NCBI GenBank assembly: GCA_047967505.1
Contig: CM106540.1
Reading direction: 5' to 3' (one strand)
Source: Dipteris shenzhenensis
Taxonomy: Eukaryota; Polypodiophyta; Polypodiopsida; Gleicheniales
DNA: 64,000 nucleotides
Part shown: positions 24,201-32,802 of the stretch, one piece after another
How positions within the stretch are numbered: position 1 is the stretch's first letter
Layout: every line of letters begins with the position of its first letter
Made by a program: the position numbers and the translations under genes
Notes under the pieces: generated by a model
What the model saw: only the letters and a program-made list of their open reading frames with translations
Told to the model about the DNA's origin: nothing
Database searches by the model: none

Positions 24201-27200
24201 AGGGCTACTGGTTTGCGTTAGGGCTCCTCTCTAGCTCTTAGTGTAGCTTGGTGTGATTAGCATCTATACATGTGTTAGAGACACCTGGAGGTAGTTTGGT
24301 GTGATTGGCATCAAAACATCTATACATGTGTAGCTTGGTGTGATTGGCATCTATAAATGTGTTAGAGACACTTGGAGCTACTTCTTAAGAAAAATTCTGA
24401 ACCCACGAGTCACTTCTTGACCACGGGACAGAGACATAGGTTCAGCCACTCGGAGGAAGTTCGAATGACTTTAATCATCATCGAATGATATGGGATAACC
24501 TTGCTCAAGGATTCAACTTGGATGAGGTTTTCCAACAAGTTTTGAATATATATTTGCAAGTGGCAATCTACTCTGTGGGAGGTTTTGTGCAGCTCATGTA
24601 GGGTCTTCTATTTTTCTACAGAACTTTCACACTGCCACTTGGGTGGACCTATGAATTGTTGGTCTCTTTGAAGCTGGCACATCAAATCGGATAGAATTTT
24701 GAGACTCTTTCAGTCAATCAACTTTACTAATACTACTGACTTTCGGGTGTTTATCTGTTGTTACAGATGTCTAAACAAATATTTGCGTTAGACAGTTTCA
24801 CACGAAAATAGCCTATTAGGTGCTGTCACATCAGCCTAGTGGCTGTGTTGCCACTGTTCTGGGACCTGGAATGCTAAAGGTTTTTAGTGAACTTGATCCA
24901 CAGCTGGGCAAACAGTTTTCAGCAAGTTTAATCAACTCACAAGATATTTGAGTTCATAATTGGGTTGTAGGACAGTTCTCCATGTACATAGGATTGTCAG
25001 CATTGGCAATGTTAGGATGCTTGGTGGAATTTATGCTCTGGATACATTCATCATTTTGAAGTATGATTTACCATGCCCCTATATTGGAAATTTTGAAGTT
25101 CATTTGATTGATGATATTCTGAGCATCATAAACCATTAAGAAAAGTGTTCAGTAGGAAGGCTAGTTTGTTTGTTAGCGGTAAGTTAACTGTGCTATGCAT
25201 GGGCAGGTTAGAGTATTTGGGTTGCATTACAACTCAAGAGGGGTTGAAATGGATTCAAAGAAAGTGGCCACCATATTATGGCCAGTTCCTTAGAGTGTGA
25301 CAGCATTGCAATCATACTTAGAGTGTGACAGCATTGCAATCATTCCATAGAGTGTGGCAGCATTGCTATCATTCTCAGGACTCGTTCAGTTTTATTGGAA
25401 ACATACAAAGTATATTTTGATATAGCATCACAACAACTGACAGAGCTGATCTCACTAAACATGCCTTTTATTTGTGGAAAGAATCAATATGAAAGATATA
25501 ATAAAACCTTTTTTCCTAGAAACTGATGCGAGTGGTCATGAGATGGGAGAGGTTTTACTTCAAGAGGGAAGACCGGTATCCTTTGAAACCAAGAAGCTTT
25601 CTCCTGCTCAAGGTACTTGACCAACTCATGAACAGGAGTTGTATGCTGGAATACATGCTTTGAAAGTATAGAAATATTATCTTTATGGCTCAGATTTTTA
25701 TGTGGATGTTGACGACGATACTTTGAATACTTTTGTAGACAAGACATTCAACAATGTCATGGTGGAACATCCATGTGTCAAGAAGCCATACGAGCTCATA
25801 AAAGGTGTTTTCTTTTGGCCAAAGACAAAGAAACATATTCATGAATATTCGACATGTTCTTTTCGTGTCAGGCTAGTAGAGCAAAGCAGTTGGAGCCACC
25901 TGGCCTTATAACTGTTGGAATTACTATCAGGTGGGTGGGACTAGGAGAGCATTTCCATGGATTTCATAGTTGATCAGCCAAGAACGTAGGGTGGAAACAA
26001 TTCCATTCTTGTGGTGACCATCTTATGAAGATGGCTCAATTCATGTCAATTACGGAATTAGTTGGTTCCTTGTAAGGAGCGGATTTTTTTGTGAGTAATG
26101 TATTTGTAATTCTTTAGGGAGCCTTCTTCCAATGCCTTCTCTATTATTAAAGTCAGCATATCTCTGACCGTTTTCCATTCCCATTTCAACATCTCTGACA
26201 AGAGGCCTTCACATTTCTACTTATGAAGATGGCTCAATTCATGTCAATTACGGAATTAGTTGGTTCCTTGTAAGGAGCGGATTTTTTTGTGAGTAATGTA
26301 TTTGTAATTCTTTAGGGAGCCTTCTTCCAATGCCTTCTCTATTATTAAAGTCAGCATATCTCTGACCGTTTTCCATTCCCATTTCAACATCTCTGACAAG
26401 AGGCCTTCACATTTCTACTTATGAAGATGGCTCAATTCATGTCAATTACGGAATTAGTTGGTTCCTTGTAAGGAGCGGATTTTTTTGTGAGTAATGTATT
26501 TGTAATTCTTTAGGGAGCCTTCTTCCAATGCCTTCTCTATTATTAAAGTCAGCATATCTCTGACCGTTTTCCATTCCCATTTCAACATCTCTGACAAGAG
26601 GCCTTCACATTTCTACTTTCTCACATTTGTAGTTCTTTTAGTCACTTCTTGATGTATACCACTGTAAGACACCATGTACAAGATTTTCTCCTCTGCTTAT
26701 CTTCCATAGGTTTCCTTAACAAACATGATCATATCTGCCCACTTTACTTTGGCTTCTGAAAATCTATTTGCACGAATCTTCTCAAATAACTTCCTGAGGA
26801 TTGCTCTTAAGCTCTTACTGTATGCAATCTGCTTGTCGTGCTAAGGTTTATCTTCTTTCTGTGTTCCCTATTTCCACTGGGTTTCCTTCTGCTGCTTCTT
26901 CCATTGTCTCCTGCTTCCTCATCATATATGTAATCCCCTTGCCTCTGGCACCTCTGCCTTCAAATTTTTGTGGGTTGTCACTTGCACAATTGAGAGAGAG
27001 AGAGAGAGAGAGAGAGATCATAATGTATCTCATGGCCTGGTTGAAACAGATAGGTCCTAATGTTTCCATCTCTGCAAATGCTCGTATTGGTCCTGGAGTA
27101 CGATTGATTGGCTGCATCATCTTGGATGATGTTGAAGTCAAGGTATGAGTTTATTTTTGCTGTATGGAACAACAGATTGTAATTTCTCTCCACTTTCTCA

Positions 27201-28172
27201 TTCATTTGTGGGCGCAGGAAAATGCCATAATTCTTCACTCTATTGTTGGGTGGAAGTCCTCAATTGGCAGATGGGCCAGGGTGCAGGTAAACCAACTTCA
27301 TAATCTTCTCGAAGAAAGATATTTCCAGTACTCAACTCGTCATAGGTAATCGTTGGTTTCTTGAATGTGATGCAGGGTGGTGGCAATTACACTGCCAAAC
27401 TTGGAATTACGATTCTTGGTAAGGCAGAGGGCATTGCTTATGAGAGTGCATAAGAGTAAAGTTGTTGAGAGTTCTTTCACCAATGTTAGGCTAATTTTGC
27501 AAGATAATGTTATGAATCACTTTTCCTGTTTTGATTGTAAGTTCTCTATCCAGGATTTTCAAATAGATAACACTTGGGACCTTTTATAATTTCCTCTCAT
27601 GCCAAAAGGCAAACGATGGAATAATCAAATAGTCTGTGCACCCTCATAAAATATCCGACATAGCCTGGTCGATAGCTTCCATGCTTTATGATCGTCTAAA
27701 TAAGTGTTTGAGCATCCCTAGTATTGTCAACTGATCCTGCTCAACCTTACCTTTAACATCAGTGCTTGTTCAGGATTGTGTGTGTGAATTGCTTGTTCAC
27801 TTTCCTAGGCTAAGTTGTTTAAGAGCCACCTCTAGGGAGCTAGATTTCCTGTAGTATCTTATCGATATTCAAATCTAGACTCTATGTTGATTCAAGTAAT
27901 TTATACTGTCATGTTCAGACCAAAGATATGTGATAGCACTTTGGTCTTTTAGTTAATTTACTGTTTGGGAGTGATTTCATTACAATTTTAACAGTTGAAG
28001 CAGTTCTCTTTTTATATTTTGTAAGTACTCGCATTGGCTTCTGGTCTAACTTTTTGGATCCCGCTGTGCAGGTGAAGATGTTTTGGTTGAGGATGAAGTG
28101 GTGGTCACAAATTGCATTGTACTTCCTCACAAGACACTGAATCTAAGTGTACAGGAAGAGATCATTTTGTAG
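9170..28172 (+). CDS. mannose-1-phosphate guanylyltransferase alpha-like protein (KONJAC/GMPPA), C-terminal seven exons
   Basis: The exons are 9,170-9,218, 16,955-17,071, 17,329-17,476, 27,050-27,142, 27,218-27,286, 27,376-27,418 and 28,072-28,172 (stop TAG). Joined, they give about 206 residues without a stop. They contain [105 protein letters not shown] and the family-typical end [11 protein letters not shown]. Hexapeptide-like turns form the C-terminal left-handed beta-helix. In plants this family (KONJAC) is known to stimulate GDP-mannose pyrophosphorylase in the cytosol and so supports glucomannan and ascorbate supply. The N-terminal catalytic-like domain should be encoded further left and was not found here. 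The third-to-fourth exon intron is 9.6 kb and holds gypsy DNA. Splicing phases are preserved, so the gene may be functional. Confidence 0.93.
9219..10640. other. GMPPA intron, no feature
   Basis: AT-rich intronic sequence at 9,300-9,800. Short open frames at 9,800-10,500 show no motif. Confidence 0.5.
10650..11460 (+). repeat. diverged tandem duplication carrying a MITE
   Basis: A unit of roughly 200 bp starting near GGAATTGAAGATAACAG (10,653) recurs from about 10,850. The second copy is interrupted at 10,877 by the MITE and resumes at 11,302 (AGCCTTTATCAAG, then GGGATGAGACTAAAAGAGCT). The parts after AGCCTTTATCAAG stay similar for about 150 bases. The order of events was duplication, then MITE insertion. 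Confidence 0.75.
10877..11293. mobile_element. hAT-like MITE
   Basis: The 417-bp element has terminal inverted repeats CATAGTTGC...GCAACTATG and is flanked on both sides by the same 8-bp target-site duplication GTAAGTAC (10,869-10,876 and 11,294-11,301). Eight-bp duplications with short inverted ends starting CA are typical of hAT transposons. It has no coding potential of its own, so it is non-autonomous. The inside is rich in AACGTTTGG/CCAAACGTT words that can pair with each other. Confidence 0.8.
11631..11805 (+). repeat. 84-bp tandem repeat, two copies
   Basis: The unit starting TTGGTTTTCGAGTAGAAAAT at 11,631 recurs at 11,715 with a few substitutions. It is intronic. Confidence 0.8.
12150..12769 (+). 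pseudogene. copia RT relic B, 5' part
   Basis: In broken frames the plus strand gives [17 protein letters not shown], then [20 protein letters not shown], then [13 protein letters not shown] (for the usual YQMDVKSAFLNG), EPQGF, and a ruined catalytic box [13 protein letters not shown]. It is split at 12,769 by the gag-only LTR element and continues at 15,141. Confidence 0.75.
12770..13032 (+). repeat. 5' LTR of gag-only element
   Basis: It starts TGTAGGCCATC and ends CCTATA, where the 3' copy ends CCTACA; the terminal CA has changed to TA. It contains a short internal duplication of the word CACTTAGTCCTA (about 12,880 and 12,908). Confidence 0.9.
13034..13049 (+). promoter_or_regulatory. primer-binding site, initiator-Met type
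   Basis: TGGTATCAGAGCTTGG follows the LTR by one base; the first 12 bases match the copia initiator-Met PBS. Confidence 0.9.
13090..13445. repeat. GTAC-rich repeat cluster in leader
   Basis: By hand count about 26 GTAC tetramers lie in some 350 bp, mostly as CCGTACAG, CCGTAC, TCGTAC or TGTACG. Spacing is irregular. Because these words contain no stop codon in any frame on either strand, the cluster holds long open frames in all six frames. I do not regard those frames as genes. Confidence 0.85.
13952..14812 (+). pseudogene. gag of the gag-only element
   Basis: It starts [20 protein letters not shown] and continues [20 protein letters not shown] with a Pro-rich insert ([14 protein letters not shown]). 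A stop at 14,216 and a frameshift near 14,240-14,280 interrupt it. The UBN2-like part follows: [54 protein letters not shown], then a stop at 14,615. Lys-rich text to about 14,812 lacks a recognisable zinc knuckle. The gag looks decayed but was plainly once the only gene. Confidence 0.85.
14878..15140 (+). repeat. 3' LTR of gag-only element
   Basis: 263 bp, TGTAGGCCATC...CCTACA, nearly identical to the 5' copy apart from scattered substitutions, followed by TSD CGCAC. Confidence 0.92.
15141..15530 (+). pseudogene. copia RT relic B, 3' part
   Basis: It resumes directly after the TSD of the inserted element: [20 protein letters not shown], then [20 protein letters not shown], then LYRQLVGSL. 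This is the RT C-terminal part that follows the YVDD domain in copia. RNase H text after 15,540 ([10 protein letters not shown]) is faint. Confidence 0.75.
15830..16070 (-). pseudogene. possible copia RNase H relic
   Basis: The minus strand in several frames gives [29 protein letters not shown] and [13 protein letters not shown], which line up with the end of copia RNase H (A-WL, dNqSAi---NPvFHaRtKHi, ---REk). It is heavily decayed. Confidence 0.35.
16080..16954. other. GMPPA intron, no feature
   Basis: No coding or repeat structure recognised apart from T-rich runs near 16,370-16,410. Confidence 0.5.
16955..17071 (+). CDS. GMPPA-like exon
   Basis: Acceptor TTTCTGCAG and donor GTGATG (GT kept). 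It encodes [18 protein letters not shown] and then [20 protein letters not shown], the end of the nucleotidyltransferase-like domain. It finishes with GG, completed by A of the next exon to Gly. Confidence 0.92.
17329..17476 (+). CDS. GMPPA-like exon, start of beta-helix
   Basis: Preceded by a T-rich tract and CTTCAG, followed by GTATTC. It encodes [20 protein letters not shown], then [16 protein letters not shown], the first turns of the C-terminal beta-helix. The next exon is 9.6 kb away. Confidence 0.93.
17695..19101 (+). repeat. candidate 5' LTR of gypsy F
   Basis: The stretch starts TGTTGGGAAATGATGACG, ends CTCGTTTCA, and is followed at 19,103 by TGGTTCCATTGCCGAGAT. That site matches 12 of 18 bases of the Asp-tRNA type PBS TGGCGCCGTTGCCGGGGA, by eye. 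There is no second copy to confirm it, so this is inference from end motifs and PBS. Confidence 0.4.
19317..21432 (+). pseudogene. gypsy gag (element F)
   Basis: The N-terminal part is at 19,317-19,601 (Ser/Asp-rich, then [13 protein letters not shown]), followed by the tandem duplication. About 370 bp of non-gag-like sequence (about 19,865-20,260) comes next. Then the retrotransposon gag domain runs from 20,268 ([55 protein letters not shown]). A zinc knuckle [14 protein letters not shown] is encoded at about 21,340. Several frameshifts are present. Confidence 0.8.
19521..19800 (+). repeat. 139-bp tandem duplication in gypsy F gag
   Basis: The unit starting AAGAGTGAGTACGCACATGC at 19,521 recurs at 19,660 with few changes. 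The period is not a multiple of three, so it breaks the gag frame. Confidence 0.9.
21485..22012 (+). pseudogene. gypsy aspartic protease (element F)
   Basis: The open frame contains [18 protein letters not shown] (DSGA catalytic motif) and [17 protein letters not shown], typical of the gypsy retropepsin with its LLG flap end. Its active site is one of the better preserved in the window. The frame stops at 22,012 before RT. Confidence 0.85.
22020..22620 (+). pseudogene. gypsy reverse transcriptase (element F)
   Basis: [20 protein letters not shown], then [13 protein letters not shown] and, after an internal deletion, [37 protein letters not shown] and the catalytic box [10 protein letters not shown]. 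The deletion removes the piece between the first RT motif and CIDYRALN. A stop follows the catalytic box and a frame change leads into RNase H. Confidence 0.85.
22620..23335 (+). pseudogene. gypsy RT connection and RNase H (element F)
   Basis: [17 protein letters not shown] and [20 protein letters not shown] mark the connection. RNase H follows with [40 protein letters not shown] and FYVQTDH, then a stop, then [10 protein letters not shown]. The DAS-type first Asp motif reads DACG. Only the TAG at 23,184 breaks the frame. Confidence 0.87.
23500..23883 (+). pseudogene. gypsy integrase, N-terminal part (element F)
   Basis: The H2C2 finger region ([18 protein letters not shown]) leads to [20 protein letters not shown] and [20 protein letters not shown], the first core Asp region. 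Homology ends at about 23,870. The finger's His pair lies in another frame (PPYAGHRG at about 23,570). Confidence 0.83.
23884..24980. other. unassigned intron sequence with small tandem repeats
   Basis: No coding homology recognised. Between 24,243 and 24,380 the words GTGTAGCTTGGTGTGATTGG and CATCTATACATGTGTTAGAG recur two to three times as an imperfect tandem array. Confidence 0.5.
24980..26616 (+). pseudogene. second Ty3/gypsy relic G
   Basis: Decayed RT end ([24 protein letters not shown]), RNase H ([30 protein letters not shown]), integrase finger ([20 protein letters not shown]) and core start ([16 protein letters not shown]). It differs from element F in sequence. The integrase core piece forms the first unit of a 198-bp triplication. 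Confidence 0.72.
26023..26616 (+). repeat. three identical 198-bp tandem copies
   Basis: Units 26,023-26,220, 26,221-26,418 and 26,419-26,616 read identically base by base, starting TTATGAAGATGGCTCAATTC. 198 is a multiple of three and the unit derives from gypsy integrase core text. Lack of divergence means recent amplification or assembly error. Confidence 0.95.
26992..27017. repeat. (GA)n microsatellite
   Basis: A pure GA run 33 bases before the acceptor of the GMPPA-like exon at 27,050; it leaves little pyrimidine tract for that acceptor. Confidence 0.9.
27050..27142 (+). CDS. GMPPA-like exon, beta-helix
   Basis: Acceptor GAAACAG and donor GTATGA. It encodes [20 protein letters not shown] and then [11 protein letters not shown]. 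It is in phase 0 with the previous exon despite the transposon-filled intron. Confidence 0.93.
27218..27286 (+). CDS. GMPPA-like exon
   Basis: Acceptor GGCGCAG and donor GTAAAC. It encodes [20 protein letters not shown] plus RVQ, the most conserved signature of the tail. Confidence 0.93.
27376..27418 (+). CDS. GMPPA-like exon
   Basis: A 43-bp exon between TGATGCAG and GTAAGG. It encodes [14 protein letters not shown] and the first base of Gly. Confidence 0.88.
28072..28172 (+). CDS. GMPPA-like terminal exon
   Basis: Acceptor GCTGTGCAG. It encodes [20 protein letters not shown] and then [12 protein letters not shown] followed by TAG, the typical end of the family. Confidence 0.93.
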
Positions 28173-29198
28173 TCATGTTAAGATGCCATTCTTTGCTTTC
28201 TAAATGACCTTTAGCTGAGTCTCTCAGTGGCAGTTTTGTAAACTTATTTTGTGAACGGTAAATCACTTGTTCATTATTTATCATTCATTGTGGCTCTGAT
28301 AAAGTGGATCACAAAAATGGTCTGGCTTTGTTTATACTTTGAATGTAAACGTAGTCCCATTTATTTGCATTACTATAGTTATTGTGGGTGTCAAACCTAG
28401 TTCAAGAGCATCGATCATGTTGCTTAAATAGGGGGAGGAGGCTTCACTTTTGTAAACATTATGGCCTTTCCCCTTCCTCCGTTTCTTTGGTGATAGTTTC
28501 TCTGGTCACTGAGCTTCACATGATATGTGAACTATCTTCGGATACCTGGCAGGAGTGACATCTTTGTGCATTGTGTTTTGGAGTTGCCGTAGCATTTTGG
28601 ATTGGAATTTTTAATCCCTGTGGGGCAGTATTACACTCGAGTGCTTAGATTGGTGAGCTTACAAATTGGTGAACTGCATCACTTTTTATAGCTTTAAGTG
28701 CTTTTTGACTACGTTGAGACTTCTTTCTGATTGGTTTGAGCCATATAGGCTGGCTGGAACCTTATAGCTTTAGGCTTGTCTACTCTAGTCTAACCTTCAT
28801 AGCCAGCAACATGTTATGACAGTTGACAGCATTGAGGACCATGTGAAATCTAGATGGATGAAGACCCTAGAACCAGTAGATTGTGGGAAATGGAATGTAG
28901 TAGATTGTGGGAAATTGTGGAGCTAGTAGATTGTGGGAAACTAAATGTGGGATCATTGCACCAAGGAAAATTCTGGGGATACCCCCAATATCCTATGCCT
29001 ATAAAGGGGTCAACAAAAAGATTTTTCTGTTTTTTGGAATTATTTGATTTTGCACTCTGGATTTCCCTATTGCTAGACTGTGCACACCACACTGTCAACA
29101 AATTTAGCCCAATTCACAGTGTAATCTTCTTTCATGGTGGTGTTTCTTGCAGCCCTGCAATGCTGAAGGACAAAACCCGGTACAGATGCAACCCCAAA
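28173..29198. other. 3' flank of GMPPA-like gene
   Basis: Likely 3' UTR and intergenic DNA. No poly(A) signal can be assigned with confidence. Three copies of AGTAGATTGTGGGAAA lie at 28,875, 28,899 and 28,925. The stretch ends at the TSD CCAAA of copia D. Confidence 0.5.
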
Positions 29199-29421
29199 TG
29201 TGAGACAAAAGAGAGCAAGAGCACACCACATTGTATTGAAAAGATAAGAAATACAAGACTAAGGTTTTGTCTTAGTGACAAAACCTTATCCTAACTACTA
29301 ACTTTAGTTAGGGATCCTGATTGTGGTTAGGGAAAAAAACCTCTAATGAGGGAATGGTGCCCTAACCCAGTTATTGGGCATACATTGGTCACTTCCATGT
29401 ATTATGGCGATAATTCCAACA
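29199..29421 (-). repeat. 3' LTR of copia D
   Basis: 223 bp; the minus strand starts TGTTGGAATTATCG and ends GTCTCACA. It is the partner of the LTR at 51,743-51,975, with substitutions and small indels. Confidence 0.93.
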
Positions 29422-29432
29422 CCCCCTTGCAG
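29422..29432 (-). promoter_or_regulatory. polypurine tract of copia D
   Basis: The minus strand reads CTGCAAGGGGG directly before the LTR, the usual plus-strand primer site. Confidence 0.75.
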
Positions 29433-29461
29433 TGCCAATATGATGATGTACAAGGAAATGA

Positions 29462-29965
29462 TCAATCACCAAAAGGAGATAAGTTCAGGTCACTTGGAAA
29501 TGCCTCAAACTTCTCACGTGGAAGTGCTTTGGTTAAGATGTCTACAACATTGTCATGTGTGGAGACATAGATCATAATGATCTCCCTAGCAAGCAACTTC
29601 TCTCTGACATAATGATAATGAATCTCAATGTGCTTCGTGCGAGCATGAAACACAGGATTCTTTGCAACTACTATAGCACTCTGACTATCAGTGAGAATTA
29701 GAGGAGGACTTTCCAATGGTAGATGAAGATCAGCAAATACGCGGCATAGCCACACACATTCAATTGTTGCTGTGAAAGCTATCATGTACTCAGCTTCACA
29801 TGGGGAAGTAGCCACAGCAGATTGTTTCTTACTTAGCCTAGAAATGCAAGCATGTCCCAAAAAGAAACAATTACCACTTGTGGATTGCCTAGTGTCATAA
29901 TCTCCAGCCCAATCTAAGTCACTGTAATCATGCATTTGCAATAAACCCCCAGTGGGAAACATCAA
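29462..29965 (-). pseudogene. copia RNase H (element D)
   Basis: The open frame reads DLDWAGDYDTRQSTSGNCFF, then LSKKQSAVATSPCEAEYMIA, then ILTDSQSAIVVAKNPVFHAR and TKHIEIHYHYVREKL. D, E and D residues of the RNase H site are present. It ends in a normal position, about 40 bp before the 3' LTR. It is the best kept domain of element D. Confidence 0.9.
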
Positions 29966-31290
29966 GCCATAAGACTGTGCCTTACAAGTAACGGAAGATG
30001 CATTTTACAGCCTGCCAATGTGCAGTCTTTGGGTTGTACATATATCTGCTCACTTGTGATACTGCAAATTGAATATTGGGCCATAGTAAGCTTCAGCCTT
30101 GGCTTCATGGGAGTGGCCATAGGCTTGCAATCTTGCATGTTGAACCGATCAAGAGCTTTTGCACATACTTGGATTGAGACATAATAATGTCATGACTCTT
30201 GTATAAAATGGATCCCCAAATAAAAATGTAACGTGCCCAGATATGACAACTCAAATGTAGCTTTCAATTCAGCTTTAAAATTTATAATTCTTTCTTCAGG
30301 TGACTTGTGAGCAGTATGCCGTCTACATAAAGAATGATGACTAAAATATCCCCCTCATCCTTCTTGATGTAGAGGGTACTTTTAGTTGGATTGTTATAAA
30401 TCCCCTTGTTGATCAGAGAGGCATTAACTTTGGAGTACCATGCACGTGGGGCTTATTTCAGCCCGTACAAAGCTTTATTCAGCTTGCAAACTTTATGTGC
30501 ATTACTCGAAATTTCAAAGCCAAGAGGTTGCTTGACATAAACCTCTCCAACAAGTCTCCGTTGAGAAAGGTTGTTTTTATGTCCAACTGATGAACATTCC
30601 AATCAAAATGTGCAGCCATAGCTACAAATGATCTGATAGTGGTCATCCTGAATGTAGGAGTAAATGTCTCCTCATAATCGATGCCCTTCTTATGAGAATA
30701 GCCTTTTGCAACCAGCCGTGCCTTGTTCCTATCAATGTCTCCTCATAATCGATGCCCTTCTTATGAGAATAGCCTTTTACAACCAGCCGTGTCTTGTATC
30801 TATAAATGGACCCATCTGACTTTCTTTTAATGTGTGATGCCTTTCTCTTTTAAACAAGCCTCAAATTCATGAGACATATACTCCCTCCCTCTATCTGTGC
30901 ATAGAATCTACACCTTGAGTCTTGTTTTATTCTCAACCTCTGCCACAAAATGTAAAAAATGCTTAAATACATCTGATTTTTTCTTTAAACCATAGACCCA
31001 AGTGTAGTTTGAGTAGTCATCAATAAATGTGACATAATAGAGATAACCACCCAATGTAGGAGTCCACAGACATCACTATGAATGAGCTATAATTTTCGAA
31101 GAGTTCTTATTGCATCATTCTTTTTGAAGGAAAACCTATGCATCTTCCCAAGTATGCACCCTTTACATAGCATGTTTTTGAAGTGTCATCAAGCTGCCAT
31201 AACTCATATGCCCATATTTGGCATGCCATAACTTCGTATTCTACATAGCAACAGTGGGAGTAGAAACTGCGAGTGCATTATCTGGTCTTT
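29966..31290 (-). pseudogene. copia integrase-RT remnant (element D)
   Basis: Minus-strand frames show integrase core text (NYTWVYGLKKKSDVFKHFLH, TDRGREYMSHEFEACLKEKG) followed at about 30,840 directly by RT text (TRLVVKGYSHKKGIDYEETF, NVHQLDIKTTFLNGDL). The C-terminal part of integrase and the N-terminal part of RT are therefore deleted. The RT box reads LYVDGILLT, so the second catalytic Asp of YVDD is Gly. A 71-bp tandem duplication lies at 30,666-30,807. Confidence 0.8.
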
Positions 31291-31291
31291 T

Positions 31292-31868
31292 CTAAAAAAC
31301 ATCAAGCTGAAAAAGACCACGAAATAGCGTGCTAGATAGTCTCGAGGCATAATCATCTTCTCTATCTTGAACTACACACTTGTCATCTTCAAAGACAACC
31401 TGAAATGCTCTTTTATTGAGAGAGGACACTGAAAGTGAATTCTTATTGATTTCAGGTATATAAAGCACACCATGAATTTCAAAAATTGTGCCATCTGTGG
31501 CTGCAAGTACAATCTCATTAATACCACGAACTGAAGAAGAAGAATCATTTGCACATGACACTGTTTTACCAACGGGTGATGAATGCAGAGAATCAAACAA
31601 ACACTTTCTGGAAGTAATGTTTTGTGGCACCACTATCAAAATACCAATTACTCAACGTCTCGTTGACATTGAAAGTGCATGCATCCTTAGAAGGATCATA
31701 ACTGCAAGTCAAAAAAGCATAAGCGTCATCCTTAGATGTGGCTGTAGTATTTGGAGTAGCTACCTGAAAATCAGAAATGCAAGTAAAAAAGGCATAGTCT
31801 TCTTTCACTAAGTTGGTTGAAGCATCATCACCATCATGTGCATGAGGAGATGAATCTGTGATAGCCAT
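31292..31868 (-). pseudogene. copia protease region (element D)
   Basis: SNWYFDSGATKHYFQK (DSGAT catalytic motif) in the frame 31,868-31,593, then after a frameshift SVRGINEIVLAATDGTIFEI and VLYIPEINKNSLSVSSLNKR. The Asp site is intact but split from its C-terminal half by the frameshift. Confidence 0.8.
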
Positions 31869-31869
31869 G

Positions 31870-32735
31870 CTTAAATCCTTTTTTTTTTCGTTGGCAATTC
31901 TTTTCTTGCATTCTCCTATGTAGTGACCCGGCTTCTTACAATAATGACAATGCCCTTTCTCTTGAGCTTCTCTGCATCATTCTTAGCCTTGTGAGAAAGC
32001 TGTTCGGAATCAGCTTTATGCTGATGTGTAGGCTGATTTGCATGCTGCTTATGCTGGCCCTTCCCTTTGGGCTTGAATTTCGAAAGCATGGCATGCTCAC
32101 CAACCCATGAAGCCATGTTCTTCTTGGTTTGCTCTACCAGCAACAGAAGTCCTATCAGCTCGTGAAAAGTGAGAGGGTTGCCACCCCCCCTGAATGACAA
32201 ACTATACAAGGTGTGAAATCGAAGATTTGACTCAGGAAGAGAATTCAGAGTAGTGGTTATCATCTCTGAATCAGGAATAATCTCATCTATATACAACAAT
32301 TGCTCTCTCAAGTCTTGAAGCTTAGTGAGGTGATCAGACATATCTGAAGCTGCCTTTGAGGTTTTGCATGACCGAATGTGTGGCATAATAAACCTTTTGA
32401 CAAAAAGAGAGATTACTGAAAGCGCTTGTGCATACATGAATCCCTCCTTTTCTGTTTTTGTGTGGGAGGCACAACTGCAACAACCACCACTGTACCTAGC
32501 ACTTGTCTTGTACCCTGAGCTTGTCCTCTACCCCTTCCTCCACCTTCTTGAGGAGTGGCAGATGCAACCACATTCTCTGGCCGTGTCTCATCCCTAGTGA
32601 CATAATCCCACAAATGTTTGCCAACTAAAAGATTGCGTACCATAAAACTCCATAAAGAGTAATTGGTGCCATCAAACTTATCCTCGTGTGAGGATGCCAA
32701 ACACTTCATTGGGATTGTTCTGAGCCATAACTGCC
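31870..32735 (-). pseudogene. copia gag (element D)
   Basis: The likely start is MAQNNPNEVFGILTR at 32,735, with a frameshift into EDKFDGTNYSLWSFMVRNLL, the DUF4219-like start. Then the Gly/Arg-rich GGGRGRGQAQG, the IMPHIRSCKT word shared with element E and the gag-only element, and LREQLLYIDEIIPDSEMITT. The basic KFKPKGKGQHKQH leads to a zinc knuckle near 31,920-31,950 in another frame. Confidence 0.8.
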
Positions 32736-32802
32736 AAAGAAAACAAAATGCAACAAATGTGACAATAAATATCCCTTCATGGGATTTATACGTGCACAAC
32801 AC

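Noticed and set aside
26023-26616. CRISPR-like array
   Set aside because: Units are 198-bp head-to-tail duplicates without spacers, in a plant intron.
9170-28172. Processed pseudogene of GMPPA
   Set aside because: Exons are separated by introns with consensus ends and phases; a processed copy would lack them.
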